NCBI GenBank assembly: GCA_030762175.1 | Contig: CM060840.1 | Location: 36,369,501 to 36,433,500, forward strand | Reading direction: 5' to 3' | Length of the DNA stretch: 64,000 bases | Origin: Metallyticus violacea | Taxonomy: Eukaryota > Arthropoda > Insecta > Mantodea > Metallyticidae | Shown: positions 25,740 to 37,715 of the stretch, one piece after another | Layout: each line of letters starts with the position of its first letter | How positions within the stretch are numbered: position 1 is the first letter of the stretch | Position numbers and translations under genes: made by a program | The notes under the pieces: generated by a model | What the model saw: the letters and a program-made list of their open reading frames with translations, nothing else | Database searches by the model: none | Told to the model about the DNA's origin: nothing

Positions 25740-26680
25740 TACTTGGAAACAGATTTGTTGTTTTTGGACTGCAAACAAGCGTTTGATGACGTAATAAGTG
25801 AAAAATGCTATGGAGAATAATGCAAAGTAGAAGATATGCAAAACGTTTAATTGAAATGATAATGTAAATACTTGAATAAAGTTAAGCATAAGCTCTCCAA
25901 AACAGTAATTACAAACTTAGGAGTGACACAGGATTGCCCATTGGCGCCTAAACTGTTTAATATAGGTATATTTAGACGAAGCAATTACCAAATAGCAAGC
26001 ATTGTCAAAATACTTTTAAAATAGGTTTAACCATTCCAAATGCAATATTTTTGCGGAAGACCAAGTTATATTTCCAGTAATGAAGATAGACTTCAAGTAG
26101 CCTCATTTCAAATTAATAAAACAGTGGCTAAATATAATGTAAAATTATTTCCTGAAAATAAAAAATAATGTAATGCTTTTTAAAATGCCTTCCAAAGTTA
26201 TTTTAATAATGTGATTGAACAAATGCATAATTTTAAATATTTGGAAAACGAAACATATATTTATGACTCAAACGTGAGACAAAAAAATATAAAACGATCC
26301 GCAAAACGTAACAATAAATATGGAAAGATTCAGTTCTAATATTTTATGGTTCAATGACGGTATCATTTATTATGTATGGGTCGGAAAACTAAGCTATCAA
26401 AAGAAGCAACAAGAGCAAGAAATGGCTGAAATGAAATTCTTGGAGTATGTGACCGGCTGTAACCTAAAAGAGCATACAAGAGTTGAAAATATAAGATAAA
26501 TTTTAGCAGAAATAATAAAATTGAACAAAATAATAAAAAATGGTAGTAGCATATCATTAGAATGCCAGAAGAAAGAGTTGATAAAAAGGCATTACAATAT
26601 TACCTGAAAGGGAGGCGAGATGTGGAAAATCCGAGAAGGATTAATTCCGAGACGATATTGGCCAATTTGACCTTCTTTTG
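25740..26680 (+). pseudogene. LINE reverse transcriptase and C-terminal region, heavily decayed
   Basis: Successive RT signatures are visible in shifting frames: FLDCKQAFDDV-like (the first catalytic block, near 25760), KTVITNLGVTQDCPLAPKLF (about 25903-25962; intact relatives read GVRQGCPLSPxLF), and an active-site remnant FAEDQVIF (about 26048-26071; intact FADD). FKYLE follows near 26235. The end has MAEMKFLEYVTGC (26423) and RMPEERVDKKALQYYLKGRR (about 26558-26617), the typical tail of an insect LINE family. It encodes nothing now, with many stops and frame changes. It differs from the LINE copies at 17.7 and 34.6 kb, which have another C-terminal arrangement. Confidence 0.8.
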
Positions 26681-27069
26681 TGATGATAATGGTCTGTCCT
26701 TGATGCTCGGGAAAAAGATTTTTTCATAGTCACTGACATATCCCAATATTGCTGCTATTTTCCTATATTCTGCTATCTTATTTGATGCCTTGCATTAAAA
26801 ATTAGTTCCCCCCCCCCTTTAATTTTCTCTATAAGGTGATGGTAGTTTTTTTGTGTTAATAAGGGACTGTCATGTAATTTTGCTGTCTGCGTGTATCGAA
26901 GCTCTCATGGAGTTGATGTGAATTGCATGTAAATTCTCTGTTGTGTCAAGGACTTAACTATTTACTGTGCTTAATTACTGGAGTATTTGTCGGTGAGTTT
27001 ACATTTTGCTTGTGAATGAAGATGGCTGACATAGTAATACAAATTCGTTTTCAATTTACTTCCATCTGT

Positions 27070-27366
27070 AGTCGTCCTGGTTGTCTAGTGGTAACCATCC
27101 TTGTGTCGGAAACCCAAGATCAAGGGTTCAATCCCAGCCAGGGTAGATGGATTTTTTCGGAAGTAAAACTCCTAAGTGTGGATTCCTTCGGAAGGGAAGT
27201 AAAGCCGTGGATTCGTGTCGTAGATTTACGGCATATTAAAGAACTTTAAGCCTGAAAGAAGAGGCTTCTGAGCAAAATTTATCGGCCATTTCACGCCCTG
27301 AATTGAATGGGACGCTGATAACCTGAGATGCTAAACAGCGTGCGCAAAAAACCAAACCAACAACAA
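27070..27366 (+). mobile_element. SINE family B, complete copy with 13 bp target-site duplication
   Basis: A tRNA-like head with box A (TTGTCTAGTGGTAACC, from 27081) and box B (GGGTTCAATCCCAGCC, from about 27124). The body contains GATGGATTTTTTCGG, CTTCGGAAGGGAAGTAAAGC, CGTAGATTTACGGCA and CTGAATTGAATGGGACGCTG, and the 3' end reads AACAGCGTGCGC followed by an A/C-rich tail. It is bracketed by the direct repeat TACTTCCATCTGT at 27057-27069 and 27367-27379. The internal pol III promoter would drive its transcription; LINE enzymes are needed for mobility. Other copies lie at 29219-29475 and 36880-37095. Confidence 0.92.
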
Positions 27367-27379
27367 TACTTCCATCTGT

Positions 27380-29218
27380 GGACATTTATACTGAATGGTT
27401 TTCTTTGCCTTCCGCTGCTTCATTAATTTCAAATGCTTCTGCTGAATGTTTCCAGTTATTTGGTCTCCTAATGGTCTAAGTTATAGTTTTATTTTTTCTT
27501 AACGACATTGCATATAGTAGTCTTTATTACCATGGAGGTTAATCCATCACTGTGCATAAAACTTTGCATAACGTGGTGTAGAGGCTACCACAATTTTAAT
27601 GGTCATTACACGTTGCACGCTAGTGAGTATCTTTTTATTGCATCCCTATCCATCCTGGAGATCCATACAAAATAAGAAGTAGGCCACTCTTAAAAGCTAA
27701 AATATTTAAATAATACCAAAACAAAGCATTCGTGCAAATCCGGCGTTAGTTATTTTTTAGCATATAGCAAAGACTCTTATAATATTGTGTCATTATGAAA
27801 CATACTGTAACATCAGGAAGACGAGCACCTAACATGTATCTCAGACACACCCTAGGCGTGAAGTATAAGCAACATTTAAATATCTCATGCAGCTTTCCCA
27901 CTATATTTAAGTTTGGCACTTATCTTTGCTCTTGCAGAAGACCTTGAAGTAATCTTATACTCCCGAGAGCAATTCGTGACTTGTCACAAACGTTCTTTCT
28001 AAAGTTATCTTTAGGCAGATAGAAATTTATCTACAAAACCTTGCTGATGTTATGTTGAAATGTGGAGACTGTTAATTCACATACAATTTTAATAGTCTGG
28101 AATATTTAGCCATCAATATTGTGTAATTTTCGCGACGATGAAAGGACGGCGACGACCATGTTGATGATTCTGTCGGATGTCACTAATAACGGGACTGTCA
28201 TAGCATGACAGTCTATGTTTCCAGGAATTAAATTAATAAAGTGTCAAAATGAGTCGGAGATTTTAGTAAAGCAGTTTATCTCTGAGGTAAAATTACAAGC
28301 TATGGAAAAAAGAGTTCCCATTCCAGTGGTTTAGTGGCTAAAGTACCTATTGGGTTACTGGCATACATGGTGTACACTTTCGTTATCTTAAACATACATC
28401 TTTAATGACATCTTAATAAGTTGCTCTTATTTTGGAGAACATCATGAGATATGTTCGATCTCCTGTATAATTCTTAACTTGTCTCTTACTCTGGTCTCTG
28501 TCCTGATGCATGAGTAGCTTCGACACATAAGATAAGCTACTTGTTCCTATAGTGTTAGCACCACTCTCTAGATTCCTGAATTATACGGTACATTAGAGGT
28601 GTCTGACGATTAGCGGTAAGTGGTGCTTGTGACGCCGCAGGGTATATTCAACTTCCCACCCTTCTTCCTTCTGTTCTTAATCTGCTCTAGAAGAACTAAA
28701 ACCACATTTAACAGCGAATAAGAATGGGTATTTACAGAAAGGATCAAAGTAGATGTAAAATGAAGATAAACGTTTTCAAGATATTGTTTTTAAATTTTGT
28801 AAATATGTATTTTTAAAATATTTTTAGTTTTTAAACTATTCAGAAACAGTTTATTATCGGTACACCTCCACTACTAATCGTGAAGCTTGCGTCCAGAACT
28901 AGTCCATCATCCTACCTTTACAGAAAGTGTAAAATTAAATAAAATTCAAAAATAAACAAATAAAATAAATAAAATATTATATCCACATAAATAATATGAA
29001 TTTAATATTTTGTAATCATATTGAAGAGTCACCTACAAATTAATATTTTAAATAATATTCTGTTTTACTCAAAATACCCTTTCAGTGTTGTAAAAAATCT
29101 GTAAGACTTATGAAATTTACATTAGCAGAGTTGGACTTAATAAATATTTATTGAAAATTATTTGGGCATGTCCAGTTTAGGTTGAACGTTTTATTTAAGG
29201 ACTTTTTTTTAACATTTC
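27380..29218. other. AT-rich DNA, no gene recognised
   Basis: Short frames without motifs. A tRNA-like A-box (GTGGTTTAGTGGCTAAAG, about 28327) could be a worn SINE head, but no B-box follows at the right distance. Confidence 0.45.
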
Positions 29219-29475
29219 AGTCATCAGCGTCTCATTCAATTCAGGACATGAAACGGCCGATAAATTTTGGTCAAAGGCCCCCTTTTTCAGGTTTGAGGTC
29301 CTTTTACGTACCATAAGTCTATGACAAGGAACCCATGGCTGTACTTCCCTTCCGAAGAAAGCCATACTTACGATTTTTACGCCAGAAAAAAATCCATCTT
29401 CCCTGGCCGGGTTTTAACCCACGACTTTGAATCTACGAGGTAAGTATGGTTACCAATAGGCCACTAGGACGAACT
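29219..29475 (-). mobile_element. SINE family B, minus-strand copy
   Basis: The reverse complement runs collinear with the copy at 27070: GTCCTAGTGGCCTATTGGTA (box A), GTGGGTTAAAACCCGGCC (box B region), GATGGATTTTTTTCTGG, TTCTTCGGAAGGGAAGTACA, AAATTTATCGGCCGTTTCA and CTGAATTGAATGAGACGCTG. It stops at the position before the AACAGCG tail, so it lacks the extreme 3' end. No flanking duplication was recognised. Confidence 0.88.
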
Positions 29476-31249
29476 TTATAACAAAAGATTTCTCATGGCA
29501 ATGCGTGAAAGAGATCGGTTTTAAAAAGATTACAATAAAACGTATTCATAGAGGCCTTGTTTGGTACTGTAGGAAATGGTGTAAACATTTTATTTTCCAA
29601 GTTTTTAGTAGACATGTTCTTATTCCAACACTTTTTGTATTTAAGTTGGCTGAAAATCAGTATACATATCAATAAAACCCCATAAAATTGTACCGAAAAC
29701 ATCATTAAGTCATTCTCATTAAATCTGAACTGACGCAAGTTCCACATTAACCATAAGAACCCATGAGAGGCGCGTTCGCACATAGTTTGCTTCTACCGTG
29801 TTAGAAAATGTTAATTTTATTATAAATTTAGTTGAAATTGTGAACTCAGAGTTGTCTAAATCCCGAACATATCTTTTATTAAGAAGCTTGTTTGTATCTT
29901 AAACGTTAAGCCAGACTTACTGTATTTCAATGCATGAACTCCACATCTGAATAACTGCTAAAACAATGAAAGTAAATACCAGTTTTCGTGAATGTAAACT
30001 GCAATAAAATTCAGACATAAATGGGCATCATCAACATTAATTTTAATATTTGTGGCAATGGTTTATTTACACTGGGATTACCAGTTTACTGCGTGAAATA
30101 GGTGCTGAATTTTTACGAGCGGAAATGTAGGTTAATCTATGTAAGCCTCAACATAATGTACTATTTTAGGTTGCAAACATTTCCCGCAACGTAAATAAAA
30201 CAAGAGGTAAAAGCAAATGTGTTGACCTGTTTTATTGTAGTGCGATGTGGTTGCTTCAGGGTCGCTCGGTACATTGTCGCACATTGTGTTCTGCACCCAC
30301 AAGCTCTTGTCCATTAATCTGTTTGTGGCACACGTGTGTGTCAGAGGGTGAACTCAAACAGGAGGATTTGGTGTAACTAAGTTCTATCATGTCTCTGTAA
30401 ATCAGAGGATGGCATAATTTGATAACACCAATAGATAGTATAGGACCTATTGTGTCCTAGTAAGGTCAACAAACAGTGTGTAAGCATCACTAGATGGCTT
30501 AAAAAGAACAGGAGTAATATAAAAGAGACATAGCTTTTTAGAAATTGATGCTAACATTTCTATATCAGGGTTATTTGTATAATGTACTGATAGCGTGGCA
30601 TTTAACTGTGATCAGTAGTTCCCGTAAAGCTATTGACCGAATAACATGGTAAATAACGAGATAAGGAAAACAACTCAATAGATTTGGAGCGTTGTTAAGC
30701 TAGTTCTATTTCTTCTTCATTGCTTAATTTGAACTATTGCTTGTTTCGCGTTCACAGTAAATTTGTTCCTATTGCCCGCGGTTGACCCAACTTCAAGTAA
30801 TTGAAAGCTTGTTTAAACAGCCTTTAACTACTGAATTTATTTATACTATAGCAAATTATTTACTTATCATTTAATTTCCTCACAGCTGTGTTTCACATTT
30901 AATTCATTTATTACTTGATTCTTTATGTGATCTAAACCGCATTTGCATAAAAACTAATTCATTACAAATTAATAAAAAAATTATTACTTTATTATATATT
31001 ATATATATTAAAACACTTAAAATTATTACTTTACCTTTTGTGTTATATGGTAAATAAAACATTGAGCTTTATTCATCGAGGAACAGTGTCATCAGCACAA
31101 TACAAGAACATGTAAAGATATCAATATCCCTAAAAATAGACTGAATAAAAATGTATTTTTAAACAAATGGAATAAATTATTTAATGTTGTACCATTTACT
31201 GTATCTACTACCATACGGCATAATTGGAGAAATAAACTACATTTAATTT
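29476..31249. other. AT-rich DNA, no gene recognised
   Basis: The longest frame is 96 codons (minus, 29493-29783), with no known motif. Nothing repeated was identified. Confidence 0.45.
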
Positions 31250-31900
31250 AATATTTCGCAAAATATGGATCCAAAACGAGCGAATTGCTATACTATGCAA
31301 TTATCTAAAATAAGTCATCGATTCATATTTAGCCATAAAATATCAATTTATTCATTATTATAAATTTAAGAGTCGTTGCAAATCGATTCAGGCAATTTAC
31401 AGAGATTTGTAAATTATCTTCATTTTCTTATATTACAACTGCATTGTCAATTGTATAATATCTACCTTAGTTACCATGTTAATTTCTTCCCCCCCCATTT
31501 TGGAAAAGATCATTAATATAAATTTAACAAAAACATGGGTAACAGAGAATAACCTTGCCTAGCGCCTTTATTCATTAAAACATTTTATTTATTATTCCTG
31601 GGTTAATTATGACGCAGAACTCGATAAATTATATAAATATCCTTATTCAACTATACTTTTCCAAAATGTTTATCTTTCTTTCAATGCTGTTGAAAGCTAA
31701 AAACATAATAAAAGTATCAGATTTAATTTCCTTGTTTATAAAAATGCTGGATATATCTATATTAAATGCATTAATGATTTTCTATTCAGAGTGAACCCCA
31801 CTTTATTTTTCTCCTATTAAATTTTCAAATATTATTTTGATGCGCTTTTTTTTAAGAAAACAGATTTATTAGACTCTTTTCAACTCTTCTGGTAGGAATT
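31250..31900 (-). pseudogene. LINE reverse transcriptase fragment, heavily decayed
   Basis: On the minus strand, INKGARQGYSLLPMF..LNLY (about 31500-31570) matches the RT block 'GVRQGxxLSPLLFNLYI'. About 120 bases downstream, DNAVVI, a stop, then ENEDNLQISVNCLN (about 31385-31450) matches the region directly after the active-site ADD: 'ADDxVIxAExEDxLQxxxxxLN'. The spacing between blocks is shorter than in intact elements, so an internal deletion is likely. Several stops make it non-functional. A C8 run at 31490-31497 lies within it. Outer limits are approximate. Confidence 0.65.
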
Positions 31901-34559
31901 TGATATGTAACAAAAACCTCCACATTTTAATTAATTCTATATTTATTTCACCTGGAACATTCACCCTTTTTTTCGTAGGTAACAAAATATAACAACATTT
32001 TATACGTCTTTTTTATGTTAAACGTATAACATGAGGTTCCAAACGGCTCCTCAGCACAAATATATTAACTACAATTTAGCACCTCCAATGGAATATTAAA
32101 CTCTTATCTTATGCTTAGGCTAGAAATGCACTCAGAATTATTAATATTTGACACAAACAGGAATTTAGACATTAATAAAAAACTTGTTTTTAGGGTAACA
32201 AAAAGAAACTTAGCCTATATAATATTTAACATTAACATATAAAGGTTTTAAGCTATTTAATAGGGAACACTGCGACTCTGCTAACACTCTCACTTTTTAA
32301 AGATATCTTGGATATGCGGATATGATAGTAGTTTAGATTTTGAAAAAAGTTTACAAAATTTACCCACGCACTTATTATGATGGCTTTCAGTAATAAATAC
32401 TCTTTCATTAATAGTATATTTAACCATGGTTAAAACTTACGCTTTTAATGCCTGATATCAAATCTGTTCACCATAATGCACTTCCAGATAGTATGTTACC
32501 TAATATTATTCTATTGCCATAATGTGCAAAAATCTTCCAATTGCTTGCGAGAGAGGGAGGATGAGGGGAAATGGGAATGGGAGATGATGGACAATGTCAC
32601 CACTGGCGTGTTCCTCAACCTAACTGTAATGTGTAAATTTTAAGCTAGCCAGTGTTGTAGGTATAATTTCATAATATAAATATAACCATAGATTATTCTA
32701 ATTGTAAAACTTTTCAGTTATTTTATTCTATTTATCTAAAAAATCAAGTGATTATATAAAAAAGAAACAACAAATCAGCAATTAAACTCCCAAACTCAAC
32801 AAAAAGCTAAATATAGTGTTTCAAAAAAGTTATTGTTATTATTTAGGATAATTAACCATTGTAGATAAGTTGACACATATTTTTATCTGTCACACGTGCT
32901 TATAAATAACCTGGAAAAATACTAGCTTTACATTTATAACAATACTAAATGACTGAAAAGGAAGAAGACGAAGATGTTCACAAATTTAAATATTTTCATC
33001 TCATTAATTATCTTTTCGTCTAGTACAAAAAATTATAATCCAAAACTAAATTATCTGAATAAACAAATGCCGTAATACAGACAATAAAAGTAATGAATAC
33101 AAAACAACCACAAAGAAATAATGACCCAGACATTTATTCTGAATGGGAAAAGTTTGTTGCAGCCTTAGGCACAATGACCACTGGATCAGCTATGAAGCCT
33201 TTAGCATAATGTGAAGATGAATTATATTTAAAATTAGCATAGTTTCAACTAAAATAATTTGTGAAACTTCCATAAAATTATATTCTTGTAATGATAAAGC
33301 TACGCCTGTTTTATTCATCATCGTGATCATCATCATCATCATTATATTTTTTAAATGTTAGTGCAAAACATTGCAGGACATAAAACTAGAAAAGAAACGA
33401 AGTATATCAAAGTAATAAAATCTGTCGAAAGTAATTGAAGCGGTAATTTACCAATATATGCTAATTATTTTCCTTATAGGCATTCTCCTTTTCGTGTTGC
33501 GCCAAATATAAGATAAAGAAATGAAATAAACAACAAAAACCAGTTAAGAGCTTTACGTAAAAAAATAAGTTGAATTGAGTTACTGGAAATGCAGATAAGA
33601 CCGTCAATTTGTGACCTGGACTTTCCACAACGAATGTCCGTTGTTTATGTTTCGCAGTCACGTACAGGTGCGGTAAAATGAATAGCACACAATCAACGAA
33701 ATTCGATTTGATTAGTCGCCTAATTTTGTTAACCTTCACATGGTGCAGTTGGTACTTCTGTCGTGCATCTCTGACATTTTTCCAATAAAATTTATATGAA
33801 TAACAAGCAACTCTGATGTTTTACTGATAAGCATTTTGTATTTAGACATGAGTAAAAAAAAAAAAAAGGCTCAATGGTGCACACGTGTGCTAATTTTACT
33901 TTTGTTGGTATAGCTAAAAAAAAGTGTTTTGCATGTTAGCACAGAGGGCTTGTGATCATATGCATGAGGTGCCAAATTCATATGTGAGCCATCAAATATA
34001 TGCACAAAGTGAGCCAAAAACGTACAAAATTACAAACCCAGTGTTCCAAAATAATTAATATTCAATAAAAGATTCTATGACAGAACAGAGTTTCTAGAAT
34101 ATTCCAGTTAATTTTTATATGCCCACTATGTTGCTTTGAATGTATAGGGTTTAATTCAAAAGTAATGTTTAAGCCAGAGTTTCCATTCTTATTAATATCC
34201 AAAGAAAAGTAAATAGTAAAAACTAAGCTTTATGCTCTAATAAATAGTATAGTGAAATGGAATTTTCTTAACAAAGGGTGAACATATGCCCATTACCATA
34301 TCCGAAGCAATATCGTACTTTGGTCCAATAGTACTCTAATTATTTGGGTTGTCTCTTGAAAAATGATCAGTTTGCCATCCCGCACAATTCATGTATTAGT
34401 AGTAGAAGACTATGTATTACAGTAGAACCAATACAGCACAAAAGAGCTTCCACAGGAGCAGGGGTCTACGTGCTTTTATAATACAATAGCAAAATAAAAG
34501 AGAACATTAATTTTTTAAAATACATCAAAATATAAAGCAATCTCATTATGAATGACACA
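31901..34559. other. AT-rich DNA, no gene recognised
   Basis: A short (ATC)n run occurs near 33317-33345. The 92-codon minus-strand frame at 33461-33739 has hydrophobic stretches but no family signature. Confidence 0.45.
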
Positions 34560-35370
34560 CAGCTGGATTCAGTGGATTTGTTTCACTCCAACCCCATCCA
34601 CGGTTATCGACTTTTTCAGACCTGAGCTGTCTCACTTTCATCAGAAATTTATCTAATCTCTGTATCCCTTCCATGCCTGCCAGCAAAGCTCAACATGACC
34701 ATCTCCCCCTGTTCGATCCGGCAAGTACGGTAAATACTTTTCCTTCCATTATTCAGTACTTTCACATTCAACCAGAATATGTGTTCACAATTCGCCTCTC
34801 CACATGTGGGGAGAATTCTCTGCTCATATTTGTAGTGTTCTTAATCATCCGCCACGCAGTGTTCTTAATCATCTAGTCTGGGCCACGCAGTCCCTGTCTG
34901 GTAAGTCTGGGCCCCTGTTTAGATGTATTACTCCATCCCCATTCAAATTGTAGCCCCGAGCATCTCCCTGCATTGCGCAATTATTTCTTGCCTATCCATA
35001 TCCTTCAAACGGCTCCTAACCTTCCTCCTTGCGCTCTTTCTATTCCCCTGAAAAACAAATAAATAATAAGCAAGAATAAAACTTTAAAGAAAAAATACAA
35101 CTACAATCAATCCATTTTATTAAAATAATTTAAAACTAAAACAAAAATCTGCCATCCAAATGGAGCACATCCCTATTGTTTCTAGTCCCCATCTTAATTT
35201 CGAGGCCCATGTCATATTCCCTCCCATCCCCAGCTGTTGATTGTAGCACAGTAACCTAATTAAAGCTTGATTTCCATAAATAATTCGCAGCCAGTACTTC
35301 ACTACTTTAATTTTACACTCCATGGTCTCGCTATAGGCCCCAAATTCCCTATAATCACGCAGTTCGCTAA
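34560..35370 (-). pseudogene. LINE 3' end, copy 2 of the 17.7 kb family
   Basis: On the minus strand: LRDYREFGAYSETMECKIKV and KVVKYWLRIIYGNQALIRL (about 35240-35370) align residue for residue with the 17.7 kb copy. MTWASKLRWGLETIGMCSIW follows, then RNRKSARRKVRSRLKDMDRQ, a zinc-knuckle-like CGEANCEHIFW (about 34775-34807), and MLSFAGRHGRDTEIR before the stop. The 3' untranslated part (aagtgagacagctcaggtctgaaaaag) also matches copy 1. Frames are broken, and a 24-base duplication (GTGTTCTTAATCATC at about 34836 and 34860, each with GCCACGCAG) interrupts the zinc-knuckle region. 5'-truncated. Confidence 0.85.
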
Positions 35371-36173
35371 GTGTTGGTGTTTTTATCTTTTAAGTATCCT
35401 GTATACCTTAAATTTGTTTTGACATTTTATGGAAACTGGTCTGGGTTTTATCTTTGAGCTATAGAAAGCTCATAAAGAGTATTATGACAGTCGTAATAAC
35501 AGCAAAACAGAGGAAGGCATTAAAGCCTCGCTATGTAAGCATACGACAAGAAGTTAGCTGTGCATTACAGGGCTCTCGTATAACAGTTTGTACTTATGAT
35601 CTGAATTTGTTGATCCAAAAGAATCGCTGGGCTTAAGAAGTTAATTTATGCAATAATATACAAAGACTTTACTAACAAATGTTCACAGCTAAAAAGAGAT
35701 CCTAAGTTTATGTGATTTACATATTTTATTAAGTTATAAAATTGGAGTTTCCGTAATTCAGAGATACAGAGCTTTTAAGGAAACTGGCTATATCTATTTC
35801 CTAAAATAACAAGCATGACCTTAACCACTTTTACATAGCTACCGGGCTTTAGTTATAAACATTGTCCGCTCATGCAGTGTTTTATATCTCGGCTATTAAG
35901 GTATGTTGCAGCTGGCAATTCCACTTAAAACTCCACTTTCCCAGAACATTTACACACTCTTACCTTGTGACAGGATCGGGAATTGTCCTCCTTGAGCTAA
36001 GTAAGCACAGTATTGAGAAAAGGCAATCTGATCGGCATGCTTAAGTTCTGTCATTGCTAAATTTTCCTTCATTTCGAAACGTTCACGTATTACACTAATT
36101 TTGAAAGAAATTACTTTAGCCAACATTCAATATTTGCGCCAATTTCGTTTAGTTTAGATTCTATTAAAGACGC

Positions 36174-36174
<1 letters not shown>
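35371..36174. other. AT-rich DNA, no gene recognised
   Basis: Two 60-codon frames with no motif. This may include further 5' LINE sequence too decayed to recognise. Confidence 0.4.

Positions 36175-36224
<50 letters not shown>
36175..36224. repeat. Poly-T run, 50 bases
   Basis: The longest homopolymer in the window. On the minus strand it is a 50-base poly(A), suggesting the tail of a minus-strand retroposed sequence, but the neighbouring 36225-36410 is not recognised and no flanking duplication was found. The true length may differ from the assembly. Confidence 0.85.
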
Positions 36225-36225
<1 letters not shown>

Positions 36226-36414
36226 TAAACCAGTAGATGAAAATTAATGCACAATATCATATACTGCAAGGATGTACCACACAACGAGTTGATTCGCATT
36301 TAAAATAACGTAAACATACAAAAAGTTGCTGGTTCTAGAATAAACTGTCTATCCATTTTCGCGATGAATATATACTGCCATTAAACAGACAGGAAATACA
36401 TTTAGCAAGCTACC

Positions 36415-36690
36415 GATAGGGTGATCGAGTCGTTAAAATGGCAAGATAAACATGAGGGGGATGTCCAGGGTTCTATTCCCTCTAGGACCGTCTTCTCAAA
36501 CTGATGTTTTTTTTTTTTTTTTTTAAGATTTTTCCCAGGCCTCATAAATGGCAAATGCCGGGGCGGTGCCCTAAACTTAGTTCTGGAACGCTTCTTCCCT
36601 TAAAAAATATTTTCCCAATTGATCATTTCATATCACGTATCATTAGTGCGTACCACCTCAGTATTAAAAAACGGGCCTTAAACAATATGG
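36415..36690 (+). mobile_element. SINE family C, plus-strand copy
   Basis: Starts with a tRNA-Leu-like box A (GGTGATCGAGTCGTTAAAAT) and box B (GGGTTCTATTCCC). A 17-base T run follows, then CCCAGGCCTCATAAATGGCA, AATGCCGGGGCGGTGCCC, GAACGCTTCTTCCCTT and CACGTATCATTAGTGCG. It is the reverse complement of the family C copies at 15.3 and 24.3 kb, collinear throughout. The (CATT)n tail is absent or lost. Confidence 0.85.
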
Positions 36691-36879
36691 GAAAAAATCC
36701 GCAAGTTAATTTCCAGGAAATGGCAAAGAGGGAGAAACGAATTAAAAGTGCGGGTATAGCCTAGTGACCGAGATATAAAACACTGCGTGAACGAGCAAGG
36801 TTTATGACTAAACGCTTGAACAGCACAAGCAAATCAACCTAGAGCCTAGGAACCTTTTATCATATAAAACCATACATAA

Positions 36880-37095
36880 CCTTACTTGCCACGTAGATCT
36901 AAGATCGCGGGTTCAATCTCAGTCGAATCGTTAATTTTTTTCGAGCATAAAGTCGTCGGTTCCGTGTTGTATATGTATTTACGCAAGTAAAGAACCTTGA
37001 GGCATCTGAGCAAAATTTGCGTTTCACGCTCTGAATTGAATGGGGCGCTTATGACTCGAAATGTTATAAAAAGCGTCCGTAATAAAACAGTTTTG
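36880..37095 (+). mobile_element. SINE family B, 5'-damaged copy
   Basis: Box B region GCGGGTTCAATCTCAG, then a body matching the 27 kb copy at TCTGAGCAAAATTT, TTTCACGCTCTGAATTGAAT, GGGGCGCTTATGACTCGAAA and the 3' end AAGCGTCCGTAATAAAAC. The box A half and part of the middle (the GGAAGGGAAG segment) are missing. Confidence 0.8.
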
Positions 37096-37661
37096 TCATC
37101 TTCTATAAATAAAGGTAAATGGTGTGAATATAGAATGTCTATGGAAAGACAGATTAACCGGACACCCTGTATCACAACGTGTACAATATTTAATTTAATA
37201 CATTAAACAGATCGCTAAAAGTATTTCTAATACTAACCCAAAACAGCGTATAACTGGATTTTTTGCGTGTTAAACTAGAAGTATGTACATTGTAATTTGT
37301 GTCTAAATTTGCTACATGTTTCTATTTACCGATTTCCTTCATTTATTCTGTTCCCTTTTCCTTGATACGTTCGCTAGTCCCTATTTGGTAAAACTGTGTT
37401 CTTTGCCTGTTTTTCCTAAGAGTGTGTTGCCAAAGTATAAATCATGCTGGAGCTTTCCATATTATAAACCTCTTACTTTTAACTTTCAGCTTGGTTTGGT
37501 TTTGGGATGTTGAGGAAGGTATTTCGTTTTGGCAATATTTCCATCATATGGGCGTTCCATTCGGGGTTCGTATTATAACTTAATGGTTTGTTGTTAATGA
37601 CGCTTCCTGACTGCGGTTACCTCAAAGTTTGTTAGTCTCTGGCCAAATCTAGAGTCTAGGC

Positions 37662-37715
<54 letters not shown>

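Noticed and set aside
27016..27249. 77-codon plus-strand frame
   Set aside because: It lies mostly inside SINE B, which is non-coding.
28318..28375. tRNA-like A-box (GTGGTTTAGTGGCTAAAG)
   Set aside because: No B-box at the proper distance and no body similarity to the SINE families; too little to call.
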